The notes: generated from the sequence alone by a model not told the origin. A DNA stretch of 64,000 nt from Microbacterium oxydans (GCF_000956405.1 NZ_JYIV01000015.1:25694-89693), one strand, 5' to 3'; numbered from the stretch's first letter, positions 8,259 through 17,805 are shown. Numbers and translations: made by a program.

Positions 8259-9635
8259 CTACGCCGTCAGCCGGCGACGTCGCAGCAGGCCCGCGCCTCC
8301 GAGGAGGAGCAGGAGTGCGGCGAGGGCGATCAGTCCTTCAGAGGGCGCTCCGCCCGTCATCGCGAGCCCGCTGGCCTGGCCGGTGGTCGCTGCGCCTGAG
8401 GCGAAAGCGGCTCCGGACGTGCCGGGGGTCGAGGTGCTGGGGTTCGTTCCCGGGTTGGTCCCGGGGTTCGTTCCCGGGTTCGTCCCCGGGTCGGTGCCGG
8501 GGTCGGTGCCAGGGTTCGTTCCCGTGCCGGGGTCGGTCACCGTCGCCTCCCCGATCACGGAGATGGCGTTTCCGCCGAGCGTGATCGGAAGGCTGATGGG
8601 CAGCGCCACCTGGGTGCCGCCGAGGATGCCGTCGGTTCCGGTGGTGGTGTTGCCGCCGGTGGGCGGGGCGGGGGTGGTGGTCCCGCCGGTGCCGGTGCCG
8701 GTGCCGGTGCCGGTGCCGGTGCGGGTGACGGTGGCGTCGTCGAGGACGGAGATCGCGTTGCCGGTCACGCCGATGGGGGCGGTGACGGGTGCGGTGATCT
8801 GGGTGCCGCCGAGGATGCCGTCGGTTCCGGTGGTGGTGTTGCCGCCGGTGGACGGGGCGGGAGGTGCGGGTGAAGCCGCTCCGCTGCCCGTGGCCGAGGT
8901 GTCGCCCAGCAGGGAGATCGCGTTGCCCGACACCGTGACCGGTGCCGTGACGGGCGCAATGACCTGCGTGCCGCTGCCGACGCCGTCCTCTCCGGACGTC
9001 GTCGATGCGGCCGGGGTGGAGGGTGCCGGTGCTGCGGCTCCCTGCCCGGCCGGAGCGGTGCTCTCGGTGTCGCCGAGCACCGACACGGCGTTGCCCGTCA
9101 CGGTGATCGGTGCGTTGACCGCGAGCAGGGACTGCGTGCCCGAGAGCACGCCGTCCAGGCCGTTCGTGGTCACGAGAGGCGCCCCGGCCGATGTGCCGGC
9201 CTGGGGAGCCGGGCTCTGGGGAGATCCGGCCGGGGCGCTGGTCGTTGCGGTGTCGACCACGCTCACGGCGTTGTTCGACACGGTCACGGGGAGGTTGACG
9301 GTGACGGCTGCCTGAGTGCCGGATGCCGTCCCCGACGCGCCGCTCGTCTGAGCCGGTGCCGGTGCCGGTGCCGGGGCTGGGGCTGGCGCGGGTGCGGGTG
9401 CGGGTGCGGGTGCCGGTGCGGGTGCTGGCGGGGCTGCCACCGCGGCGTCGCTCAACACCGAGATCGCATTGTTCACGACGGAGATCGGGGCGGTGATCGC
9501 CGTCTCCGCCTGGGTGCCGGAGAGCAGTCCGTCGTCTCCGGTCGTCTCGGCCGCGTTCGCGACCGTCGCGCCGAAGAGCGTGATGCCCCCGGCGATGAGC
9601 GTGCCCCAGAGGGCCCGCTTCAAGGAAGTACGCAT
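8259..9635 (-). CDS. Sortase-anchored surface protein with chaplin-like repeats
   Basis: This 458-residue secreted protein has a signal peptide (MRTSLKRALWGTLIAGG...ANA|AE). The mature part has six copies of a roughly 30-residue unit, DG-(L/I/V)-x-(S/G)GTQ...P(I/V)xVxxNA(I/V)SVLGD. They are separated by low-complexity linkers: PAPAPA near residue 80, GTGTGT later, and PGTNPGTDPGT near the end. The C-terminus is LAMTGG, a hydrophobic segment and RRRR, a sorting signal of the LAxTG type used by actinobacterial class E sortases. The repeat resembles the Streptomyces chaplin core (GxxSGN...P(V/I)xVPVNxCGNxVxVxG) but lacks its cysteines. Probably a hydrophobic coat or adhesin component. It follows the gene at 9740-10742 on the same strand. 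Confidence 0.75.
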   Translation of the reverse strand: MRTSLKRALWGTLIAGGITLFGATVANAAETTGDDGLLSGTQAETAITAPISVVNNAISVLSDAAVAAPPAPAPAPAPAPAPAPAPAPAPAPAPAQTSGASGTASGTQAAVTVNLPVTVSNNAVSVVDTATTSAPAGSPQSPAPQAGTSAGAPLVTTNGLDGVLSGTQSLLAVNAPITVTGNAVSVLGDTESTAPAGQGAAAPAPSTPAASTTSGEDGVGSGTQVIAPVTAPVTVSGNAISLLGDTSATGSGAASPAPPAPSTGGNTTTGTDGILGGTQITAPVTAPIGVTGNAISVLDDATVTRTGTGTGTGTGTGGTTTPAPPTGGNTTTGTDGILGGTQVALPISLPITLGGNAISVIGEATVTDPGTGTNPGTDPGTDPGTNPGTNPGTNPGTNPSTSTPGTSGAAFASGAATTGQASGLAMTGGAPSEGLIALAALLLLLGGAGLLRRRRLTA

Positions 9636-9707
9636 GATGGTTCTCCTGACTGGGTTTGATCGTCTGATGGGTGCACGCGATCAGAGTGCGCGTGCAGCAC
9701 GGCATCT

Positions 9708-9728
9708 GTCGTTCCTCGGGGGAACGAC
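9708..9728. terminator. Hairpin between two surface-protein genes
   Basis: 8-bp arms GTCGTTCC (9708-9715) and GGAACGAC (9721-9728) enclose a 5-base loop. It sits 12 bases after the end of the upstream secreted-protein gene on the minus strand and before the chaplin-like gene. It may attenuate or terminate read-through. Confidence 0.45.
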
Positions 9729-9739
9729 GTGACGGTCCG

Positions 9740-10742
9740 TCAGTCAGGAGAGACGTCGGTGTCGGCGACGGGCGACGAGGGAAGCTCGTCGTCGGATGCG
9801 CCGGAGGTCCGCTCGCCAGCACGGAGCGGAGAAGTGTTCGCGTCGCTGAGACGCGCGTGAGATGTGCTGCCTCCGCCACCGGAACCGGCGGAGGAGGACG
9901 CGGGAACGACGGCCCCGGGTGGGCTCCCGGCCGGAACGCCGCTGGGCGCATGGGTGCCATCGTCGGCGGCTGCCGAACCGCTCGAGGATGTCGAGGACGG
10001 AGCTCTTCCCTGCGACGCAGACGTCGGAGACGGAGACGGAGGCGTCGCCGCAGGCTGCGCGCTCACGTCGAGGCCGTCGGTCGCAGTCGCGGCGACAGGC
10101 TCTGCGACGTTCTCGGCACCTTCAGCCGGTTCGCCCGGCGTCGTGGGTGCTGTCGGGTCGAGGGCTCCCAGGACGGGAGGGACGGTCTCATTCGTCACGT
10201 TCCCGAGCAGCGCGGTGGTGTCGTCGACGACGCCGACCACGTCTCCGACCGCCGAGATCAGGCCGAGGTCGGAGACGAGCCCGCCGACGACGGGGAGATC
10301 GGATACGGCTTCGAGCACCGGGTCGGTGATCTGCGAGACGGGTGCTCCGGTCAGGGTGTCGGTGACGGGCGTGACGACGGCGGTCGCCGTCTCGGTCACG
10401 GCATTCACGACGGGTGCGACGACCGGCCCGACGACCGGCGCAGTGGTCACCGGCTGCGTCACGGCGGCGACCACGGCGGGGGCGGCCTGCTGCACAGGAG
10501 CGACCACCTGCGTGACCACGGGGGCGACGACCTGGGTGACGATCGGTGTCACAGGGGCCGTGACGGTCGACACCGTCTCGCTGACCAACGAGGTGAGTCC
10601 ATCGAGGGGGGCCGTCGTGCTGCTCATCGGCATGCGCGGACCCGCCCGCGAAGAGCACCGCGAGCGTGGTCAAGGCGAGCACGCCGATGCCACCCCAGAA
10701 GACGCCGGCAGGTACGCCGCGTCGGGTGGCTCGAGCGTCCAC
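9740..10742 (-). CDS. Secreted Val/Ala/Pro-rich protein, apparently frameshifted in a C6 tract
   Basis: The start is GTG 10742, preceded by an excellent ribosome site (GAGGGGGAGG, 5-base spacer). It encodes a signal peptide VDARATRRGVPAGVFWG...FAGGSAHA|DEQHDG. This frame is lost at a run of six C (minus strand, about 10607-10612). The frame that continues to 9740 has a long extracellular-type composition: VTAPVTPIVTQVVAPVV, then Ser/Pro/Gly-rich linkers, with no sorting signal. Deleting one C joins them as DEQHDG-PLDGLTSLVSETV. ATG 10633 of the second frame has no ribosome site and would lack a signal peptide. So either a sequencing error, a disrupted gene, or a slippage-controlled switch. 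Confidence 0.65.
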
Positions 10743-10751
10743 GTCAACCTC

Positions 10752-10795
10752 CCCCTCAGAAGGCGATGCGCATTCGCCTTCCCCTCAGAAGGCGA
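10752..10795. repeat. Direct repeat in the leader of the secreted-protein gene
   Basis: CCCCTCAGAAGGCGA occurs at 10752-10766 and 10781-10795 (29 bases apart) immediately upstream of the GTG start at 10742. On the coding strand each copy reads TCGCCTTCTGAGGGG and the nearer copy contributes the ribosome binding site. The duplication could be a local tandem event or a paired regulatory site. Confidence 0.5.
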
Positions 10796-10919
10796 CACAT
10801 CTCGGCGCACATGCGTCGATTGCGGGCGACGATACTCGCGCTCGGGCGTTCTGTCTAGGGGTTATCCGCGGGTTTCCGCGGATGTCAGCGCATGACGCGC
10901 CCGAGGAAATCTCGGCTTG

Positions 10920-11131
10920 ACTTTCCCCAAGTTCTACACATCTCATACACGCGGTGGGCAACCTTCAACGCCCGATTTAAACTGATTTCCATCCACAGGC
11001 TGGGGAATCGACAAAGTCCAGCTCAGGACGAATAAAAAAGTTTCGGTCCTCGCTCCTCCACGGGGTTATCCACACCCGTTGTGCACAGACACTCCAGGTT
11101 TGTTCGCACGCTCTCCACAAGGTTATCCACA
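10920..11131. promoter_or_regulatory. AT-rich intergenic region with DnaA boxes upstream of dnaB
   Basis: The 557-bp gap between the secreted-protein gene and dnaB holds two TTATCCACA boxes (11066-11074 and 11123-11131), a TTGTGCACA near-box (11079-11087) and a CCATCCACA near-box (10989-10997). Two stretches are unusually AT-rich for this genome (GATTTAAACTGATTT near 10974 and AATAAAAAAGTTT near 11031). Bacterial DnaA boxes have consensus TTATNCACA. The cluster may bind DnaA to control dnaB. It is not next to dnaA, so calling it oriC is not justified. Confidence 0.55.
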
Positions 11132-11299
11132 GGCCGTCTTGCATGGGGAAACCGTCGCTCGTAGCGTGGGCGAGCGACCGAATGTCGGACGCACCTGTTT
11201 TGCTGTTCAGGACGGTGTGAGGGTCGAGTGCCGCGGGGGTCAACCCTCGAGGCGTCCCCCACGACATCGCATCGAAAACGTCGCATCGAAGGGAAGACT

Positions 11300-12673
<1,374 letters not shown>

Positions 12674-12729
12674 TCACGGGGCTTCCCTGACGCGGCGTCG
12701 GCGCGAGAGGGACGGCGACGCCGCTGCGG

Positions 12730-13566
12730 TCAGAGCGTCAGCAGTCGATCCGCCCGCACCCTGTCGATGCCCCCGCGCCATCCGGAGAGCGGCGGGGTGA
12801 TGTCCGACCGCGGCCCGCCCGCCCAGGCGTCCGCGACCTCCCTGCGCGAGACGAAGCGGTCCCAACTCGGGGACAGCGTGCTCGGCAGCAGACCGTACTC
12901 GGCGAGTGCGATGAGGATGCCGTACCGCTGGTACTTGTCCGTCCCGGGGATGATCTTGGCACGGGCCACGGCTTTCTCGAGCCCGCCCGCCGTCGTGCCG
13001 GCCGGCTGCGAGTCGATCAGGTCGATGAGGGTGCGCAGCCGTTCGCGGTCTTCATCCGTCGGAGCGGGGAGCCCCGTCGCTGCAGCGGTCTCGAGGTCGG
13101 GGAGGTAACGAGCGGGCTGCTCGTTCCAGGCCCAGCCGAGCGCGATGCGCAGCAACACCTCGGTGGCGTCGAACTCATGGGCGTCGCCCTGTCCGAGCGC
13201 CAACCCGCAGTCCGGGAGCCCCTCGACGCCGACGGGAGCGGTCGCGAGGTGACGTGCCCAGGCGAAGGAGATGACGATCTGGCGTCCGTGCGCTGCGCTG
13301 CCCAGGCCCGCCACGAAGGCAGCGAGCACCGCATCCTCATCCAGTGCCGAGGCGGCGGAGATCGATCGTTCGAAGACCTCGACGGGAGCGAGGCGCTCTT
13401 CCGCCCGAATCGGCCAACCGGACGATTCGGCCGCGGCCACATCGCCGGGGTCATCCGACCGCTCGGCTCCCGCGACGCCGCCCGTCCGTGTGAAGCGGTA
13501 TCCGTACAGCCGCATGAGGATGTCGAGTTCGGCTCCGGCGGGAAAGCGGCGTGGTGCGGTGATCAC
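12730..13566 (-). CDS. Hypothetical protein, 278 residues
   Basis: I do not recognise this family. The protein is soluble-looking, with no signal peptide or membrane segment, and is rich in Ala, Asp and Glu. It begins MITAPRRFPAGAELDILMRLYGYRF. Helical segments such as EVLLRIALGWAWNEQPARYL and EDRERLRTLIDLID suggest an all-alpha fold. The C-terminal third has DKYQRYGILIALAEYGLLPS and a WDRFVSRREVADAW stretch. Codon use matches its neighbours. It lies convergent with dnaB (56 bp apart) and shows no operon partner. Confidence 0.6.
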   Translation of the reverse strand: MITAPRRFPAGAELDILMRLYGYRFTRTGGVAGAERSDDPGDVAAAESSGWPIRAEERLAPVEVFERSISAASALDEDAVLAAFVAGLGSAAHGRQIVISFAWARHLATAPVGVEGLPDCGLALGQGDAHEFDATEVLLRIALGWAWNEQPARYLPDLETAAATGLPAPTDEDRERLRTLIDLIDSQPAGTTAGGLEKAVARAKIIPGTDKYQRYGILIALAEYGLLPSTLSPSWDRFVSRREVADAWAGGPRSDITPPLSGWRGGIDRVRADRLLTL

Positions 13567-13713
13567 CTCGCCAGGCTAGAGCACGCGTGGTTGAGGAGGG
13601 CCTCAGGGCCGGGCCGGATCGCCCCGGCCCCCCGCAGCCATTCGGAACCCGCGCGGAGTTCAACCAGAGCCCGAACACACGGCCCCGGCCGAACTCACGC
13701 TACAGACCGAAAC

Positions 13714-13733
13714 GCATACGCTCACGCAACATC
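13714..13733 (+). promoter_or_regulatory. Shared 20-bp upstream motif, copy 2
   Basis: GCATACGCTCACGCAACATC matches the motif at 5201-5220 in 19 of 20 positions. It lies 20 bases before the preferred ATG (13754) of the VanZ-like gene. Unlike copy 1 it is not part of a long palindrome, so the shared conserved part is the motif itself. Confidence 0.5.
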
Positions 13734-13753
13734 CGATGCGGTGGGGTGGACTC

Positions 13754-14197
13754 ATGACCCCCTCAGCTCACTCACGCGCATCGTCCGGTCCGCGGCTGCT
13801 CGTCGCGGGGCTCGCGGCGCTGGCGGTCGTCGTCGTCACGCTGACACCGCGTCGATTCGCCGGCCCCGCTCGTGCGCTCTTCATGGACTTCGCCCATGTG
13901 TTCGCCGGGCCGCTGGTCGAGCCGATGAGCTATCTCCAGTTGGAGAGCACGCTGAACGCTCTGCTCTTCGTGCCGCTCGGAGCAGCGGTGGCGCTCGCGC
14001 TCAGCAGACATCTCTGGATACTCGCCCCCGTGCTGGTGTTCGGCGCGTCGTTCGCGATCGAACACGTGCAGGCCTCGATCCCCGGGCGAGTTCCCGACGT
14101 GCAGGACATCATCTGGAACACAGTGGGTGGAGTCGTGGGGGCAGCGGTGGTGGGGGTCGTCCGTGCGATCGGGGGAGCACTGCGGCACGGTCGATGA
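13754..14197 (+). CDS. VanZ-like family membrane protein
   Basis: This 147-residue protein starts at ATG 13754, with GGTGGGGTGG upstream as ribosome site; ATG 13736 would add six residues. Four hydrophobic segments are seen (LLVAGLAALAVVVVTLTP, a middle pair around ALLFVPLGAAVALAL and ILAPVLVFGASFAIEHVQ, and a final VVGAAVVGVVRAIGG). The family signature (STLNALLFVPLG and VPDVQDIIWNTVGG) is present. VanZ-like proteins are associated with teicoplanin resistance and envelope functions, but most members are uncharacterised. The 20-bp motif just upstream is shared with the acyltransferase-CapA gene, which suggests a common envelope-related regulation. Confidence 0.8.
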   Translation: MTPSAHSRASSGPRLLVAGLAALAVVVVTLTPRRFAGPARALFMDFAHVFAGPLVEPMSYLQLESTLNALLFVPLGAAVALALSRHLWILAPVLVFGASFAIEHVQASIPGRVPDVQDIIWNTVGGVVGAAVVGVVRAIGGALRHGR

Positions 14198-14232
14198 CGA
14201 CGGGGTCGATGACGACAGGGCCCGCCGTGCCG

Positions 14233-15411
14233 TCAGGGGCTGGTTGCGGTGTGCGGCAGGGCGCGGGTGGTCGCTCCGGACGCGGCGACGACGAGCGCGA
14301 GTGCCGCGAGACCCCAGGGCAGCGTCGCGGCCACGGCGACGGCTCCGACCAACAGCGGCCCTCCGGCGTCGCCGAGTTCCCGACCGAGCTCGGCTGTTCC
14401 CATCGTGCGTCCCATCCGCTCGGGCGGTGTCGTGTCGGCCAGGTGGGCGAAGGCGAAAGGCGTCGAGATACCGATTCCGACGCCGAGCAATGCGGCGGCG
14501 ACGTACAGGCACGGAATCGCGGGGACGATCGCGGCGAGGAGAATGCCGGCCGTGATGATCCCGAGACCGAGCGCCATCGCGGCACGATCGCTCAGGCGCC
14601 CCTTGTCGCGGAGCCGCCCCGCCCAGGGCTGGGTGAGCGCCGAGCTGAGTGCCAGGACCGAGGCGATCGCGATGCTCGCGAAGAGCGGTGCGCCTTCACT
14701 GCTGGCCAGCGCGGGGAGGAAGCCGATCGATGCGCCGAGCGCCCCGGTGGACGCGGCGAGCACGAGCGTGGGGATGAGGAAGCCCCGCTCGGTCGTCTGG
14801 CGCACCAGATCGGCGATCGTGTACCGGGGTCGAGGAAGCGGCTCGAGGCGGGGCAGAGAGATCGCCACCCAGATCGCGGTGACGACAGCGAGCGCGCTCA
14901 GGGAGGCGAAGAGCAGGGTGAAGCCGCCCAGGAAGATCAGTGCGGCGCCGAGGAGAGGACCCAGGGTGTAGCCGAGTCCCTTCCAGGAGCCGTATCGGCC
15001 GAAGTATCTGCCCTTCGCGCCGGGTGAGGCCAGACGCGCGACTGTCGCGGACGACGCGGGTGAGAACGCCGAAGCAGCCGCGCCCTGTCCGAGTCGCGCG
15101 ATCGCGAGGGCTGCCGTGCTCGACGACCACACCCCGATGAGCGAGGCGACAGCGAAGGCCACAAGCCCGAACACGATCACCGGCTTCGCGCCGATCCGGT
15201 CGGACAGCGAGCCGAAGACGGGTTTGAGGAACACCTCGGCGAGGTCGTAGATCGCCAGAAGTGCCCCCAGCCGCAGGAGGTCGAGCCCGATGTCCTCGCC
15301 GGTCGCGTCGATGCCCGCGGCGATGCTGTGGGCGCCGAACGCGGTGACGAAGCCGGCCGCATACAGCGGTGCCACCTGGCGGGTCGCCGGTGCGGCGGTC
15401 GGCGCGCTCAC
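14233..15411 (-). CDS. MFS transporter
   Basis: The product is 392 residues from GTG 15411, whose GTGA overlaps the stop of the upstream ChrB-like gene, so the two are translationally coupled. It has about twelve membrane segments and the MFS motif A variant GSLSDRIGAKPVIVFG between TM2 and TM3. RLGQGAAASAFSPASSATVARL in TM4-5 and the second-half loop GRLRDKGRLSDR are also seen. It is a drug/proton antiporter type, not a ChrA chromate transporter. Its coupling to a ChrB_N-type regulator suggests induction by a toxic compound or metal oxyanion. The exact substrate is unknown. Confidence 0.88.
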   Translation of the reverse strand: MSAPTAAPATRQVAPLYAAGFVTAFGAHSIAAGIDATGEDIGLDLLRLGALLAIYDLAEVFLKPVFGSLSDRIGAKPVIVFGLVAFAVASLIGVWSSSTAALAIARLGQGAAASAFSPASSATVARLASPGAKGRYFGRYGSWKGLGYTLGPLLGAALIFLGGFTLLFASLSALAVVTAIWVAISLPRLEPLPRPRYTIADLVRQTTERGFLIPTLVLAASTGALGASIGFLPALASSEGAPLFASIAIASVLALSSALTQPWAGRLRDKGRLSDRAAMALGLGIITAGILLAAIVPAIPCLYVAAALLGVGIGISTPFAFAHLADTTPPERMGRTMGTAELGRELGDAGGPLLVGAVAVAATLPWGLAALALVVAASGATTRALPHTATSP

Positions 15412-15944
15412 GCGTGGACGGCCTGGTAGACGAGGTCGGCGAAGCGGGCGAGGTCTTTCACGCACGCGGCCAGCTCGCGGTCCGCGCCCTTGGACGAGGC
15501 GGAGTCGAACACGTCGCGGGCGCGGATCGTGCGGTGCCAGCGCTGCAGTCGGTCGAGGCTCTGCTCCTCCTCCTCGAGCTCAGCCAGCGTGAACTTCTTC
15601 TTCTCGATCTCACGCGCGATCTCGGCGCGGTACTTCGCGCAGTCGGCGACGAACTCCGCCCAGTCGTCTGCTCTCGCCGCGTCGAACAGTGCCCGGAGCG
15701 CAGCGGTGTCACCGCCATCGGCCTGGGTGCGGAGCACGAGGATGTCGCCCTCGCCGCGCTGCGCGAGCGCCCGCGCCCGTTCGACCCCTTCGACGCACGC
15801 CGGTACATCCGGCGTGACCCAGGTGCCCTGCCCCGCGGGTACCGCGCCGAACTGACGCAGCTCGCGCCAGACGGCAACGCGATGCCGCGACGGTGAGGCG
15901 GGTACCTGCACCAGGAGCACGAGCCAGTTGTCCGATTTCGTCAC
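15408..15944 (-). CDS. ChrB N-terminal-domain regulator
   Basis: The product is 178 residues. The N-terminus (SDNWLVLLVQVPASPSRHRVAVWRELRQFGAVPAGQGTW) matches the ChrB N-terminal domain, found alone or fused in chromate-responsive regulators. A charged helical hairpin follows (EIAREIEKKKFTLAELEEEEQ). The C-terminal ChrB domain with its Cys/His residues is absent, so this is the short version. It forms a coupled pair with the MFS gene. The palindrome TGTAACAGCTGTTACA begins 10 bases upstream of its ATG and is the likely operator for itself or another regulator. Confidence 0.75.
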   Translation of the reverse strand: MTKSDNWLVLLVQVPASPSRHRVAVWRELRQFGAVPAGQGTWVTPDVPACVEGVERARALAQRGEGDILVLRTQADGGDTAALRALFDAARADDWAEFVADCAKYRAEIAREIEKKKFTLAELEEEEQSLDRLQRWHRTIRARDVFDSASSKGADRELAACVKDLARFADLVYQAVHA

Positions 15945-15953
15945 ACCCAGAAC

Positions 15954-15969
15954 TGTAACAGCTGTTACA
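15954..15969. promoter_or_regulatory. Perfect 16-bp palindromic operator
   Basis: TGTAACAGCTGTTACA is a perfect palindrome with no spacer. It lies between the divergent ChrB-like/MFS pair (start 15944) and the methyltransferase (start 16029), 10 bases from the former's start. Its size and symmetry suit a dimeric helix-turn-helix repressor acting on the leftward promoter. Confidence 0.65.
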
Positions 15970-16028
15970 TCGATCCGCGCGTGCGACCCCGATAGCGTGG
16001 AGTCCGATCATCGCGAGAGCGGGGAGAC

Positions 16029-16643
16029 ATGGCTCAGCAGGAGACAGGCGATGTGCGTGTGCGCGAGGGGTACGCCGCGCGAGCCGCCGAGTACACGGAG
16101 CTGTTCGGCGACATCACGCAGATGGACGACGACGACCGGGAACGCATCGGCCGTTGGGCGGACGGCATCGACGGACGCATCCTCGACGCGGGGTGCGGTC
16201 CGGGGCACTGGACGGCGTTCCTCGTCGAGCGTGGTGCCGACGCCGAGGGCATCGACCTCGTGCCGGCCTTCATCGCCGGCGCCACGACCAGGTTCCCCCG
16301 TGTCTCGTATCGGACGGCGTCTCTGGCCGAGGCCGACATCCCGCCCGGTTCCTTGGGTGGCGTGCTCGCCTGGTATTCGCTGATCCACGCGACCCCGGAT
16401 GAGCTTCCACATCTGCTCCAAGCCGCTCGCCGCGGGCTTCATGAGGGTGGACAGCTGCTGGTCGGCTTCTTCGACGGGGCGGACGGGCGGCCTTTCCCGC
16501 ACGCCGTCACGACGGCGCACTACTGGTCGGTGCCGGGCATGTCGACTCAGCTCGAACGCGCCGGCTTCTCGGTGCTCGACAGCGAGACCCGGGAACAGGA
16601 GGGCAGGCGTCCGCACGCATCGATCACCGCTGTCGCGATCTGA
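16029..16643 (+). CDS. Class I SAM-dependent methyltransferase
   Basis: The protein is 204 residues, with GGGGAG as ribosome site five bases before ATG. Seen: motif I ILDAGCGPGHWTAF (SAM binding), an acidic residue at the end of strand 2 (GIDLVPAFI), and motif post-I/II GGVLAWYSLIH. A GGQLLVGFFDG strand and a C-terminal ERAGFSVLDSETRE typical of Methyltransf_11/25 proteins are also seen. It is small and lacks a substrate-specific domain, so its substrate (metabolite or small molecule) is unknown. It is convergent with the epoxide hydrolase gene. Confidence 0.85.
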   Translation: MAQQETGDVRVREGYAARAAEYTELFGDITQMDDDDRERIGRWADGIDGRILDAGCGPGHWTAFLVERGADAEGIDLVPAFIAGATTRFPRVSYRTASLAEADIPPGSLGGVLAWYSLIHATPDELPHLLQAARRGLHEGGQLLVGFFDGADGRPFPHAVTTAHYWSVPGMSTQLERAGFSVLDSETREQEGRRPHASITAVAI

Positions 16644-16668
16644 GCGATGCGTGCGTGCCCTGCGCAGA

Positions 16669-17805
16669 TCAGGCGAGACCACGGAAGAACCTGCGGATGT
16701 CGTCCGCCAGCAGCTCCGGCTCCTCCATCGCCGGGAAGTGCCCACCCGCGGCGAACTCGCTCCAGTGGTCGATCGCCTTGGCAGGGTCCATCGTCCGCCG
16801 GATCAGGGGATGCGCGTCGAAGACGGCCCAGCCCGCCGGCACTCCCGAAGGCAGGACGAACTCGAGATCGGAGTGCTCCGACTCGTAGAAGAACGGAGCG
16901 ACCGACGCCCCGCTGCGGGTGAACCAGTAGAGGCTCACGTTCGTCAGGAGCTGGTCACGGTCGACGTCCGGCGCCCGGTATCCGCCATCGATCCTGCGCT
17001 TGAACTTCTCCACGATCCACGCGAGCTGTCCGACGGGTGAATCCGTGAGAGCTGGTCCGATCGTGTCTGGTCGATGGTTGTGCATGCCGATGTACCCGCG
17101 CTCCGCAGCGCTCGCGGCTCGTGCGGAGTCGAGCTCGGCACGCTCTTCCGCAGACAGGTCGTCGGGTGCGGGGACCATGTCGCCCACCAGCCCGAGCCAC
17201 ACACGATCGCTGGCGAAGTGCGTGCCGATGACGTGCTCCGGGTGGATCGCGGCCAGTCTTCCGACGATGCCGGTGCCGACGTCCGTGCCATGCGCTGCGA
17301 ACCGGTCATAGCCGAAGCGCGCCATGATCTCGACGTAGGCGTCGGCCGTTCGGGCCAGATCCCAGCCGGTGCCGGACAGGGGGTTCGAGAAGCCCAGTCC
17401 GGGCAGGGACGGGATGACCACGTGGAACTCGTCCGTCAACAGCGGGATCAGCCGCTGGTACTCGACGAATGACGCCGGCCAACTGTCGCTGAGGAGCAGT
17501 GGAGTGGCATCCGGGTTCGTCGACCGCACGTGGAGGACATGAAACGTCTGCCCGTCGACGATCGTCGTGTACTGCTCGTATCCGTTGAGGGCCTTCTCCT
17601 GCGCCCGCCAGTCGAATCCATCGCGCCAGTGCTCCGCGAGATCCTGCAGGTAGGCGAGGGGGGTTCCACGGGTGAAGTCGGTGCGGTCCTCCCGTCCGGG
17701 AACGGGGCGTGGCCACCGCGTACGGGTCAGGCGATCGCGAAGGTCGTCGACGGCGTCCTGCGGGATGTCGATGCGGAATGGGCTGAGGGTGGTGTTCTGG
17801 GTCAT
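16669..17805 (-). CDS. Epoxide hydrolase-family protein with altered oxyanion motif
   Basis: The product is 378 residues from ATG 17805 (MTQNTTLSPFRIDIPQ). Residues 8-115 form the N-terminal lid of the EHN type (VDDLRDRLTRTRWP, WRAQEKALN). The alpha/beta hydrolase core follows with HGTDVG (Asp175 as nucleophile) and FAAGGHFPAMEEPELLADDIR (His base). The normally conserved HGWPGS around the oxyanion hole reads LSDSWPASF (105-113), so the His-Gly pair is replaced by Asp-Ser; Trp-Pro is kept. Epoxide hydrolases convert epoxides to diols. The change may alter activity. It is divergent from a WYL regulator with a palindromic operator between them. Confidence 0.85.
   Translation of the reverse strand: MTQNTTLSPFRIDIPQDAVDDLRDRLTRTRWPRPVPGREDRTDFTRGTPLAYLQDLAEHWRDGFDWRAQEKALNGYEQYTTIVDGQTFHVLHVRSTNPDATPLLLSDSWPASFVEYQRLIPLLTDEFHVVIPSLPGLGFSNPLSGTGWDLARTADAYVEIMARFGYDRFAAHGTDVGTGIVGRLAAIHPEHVIGTHFASDRVWLGLVGDMVPAPDDLSAEERAELDSARAASAAERGYIGMHNHRPDTIGPALTDSPVGQLAWIVEKFKRRIDGGYRAPDVDRDQLLTNVSLYWFTRSGASVAPFFYESEHSDLEFVLPSGVPAGWAVFDAHPLIRRTMDPAKAIDHWSEFAAGGHFPAMEEPELLADDIRRFFRGLA

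Noticed and set aside
8440..8730. Simple-sequence repeats as a CRISPR or regulatory array
   Set aside because: These GGTGCC and GGGTTCGTCC-type runs encode Pro/Gly/Thr linkers (GTGTGT, PGTNPGT) of the chaplin-like protein.
10920..11131. Chromosomal replication origin
   Set aside because: Only two perfect DnaA boxes, no dnaA, dnaN or rpmH nearby, and no skew test possible. Reported only as a DnaA-box region upstream of dnaB.
15408..15944. PaaX-type regulator
   Set aside because: The N-terminal SDNWLVLLVQVPASPSRHRVAVWR pattern fits the ChrB N-terminal domain better, and no winged helix is visible.
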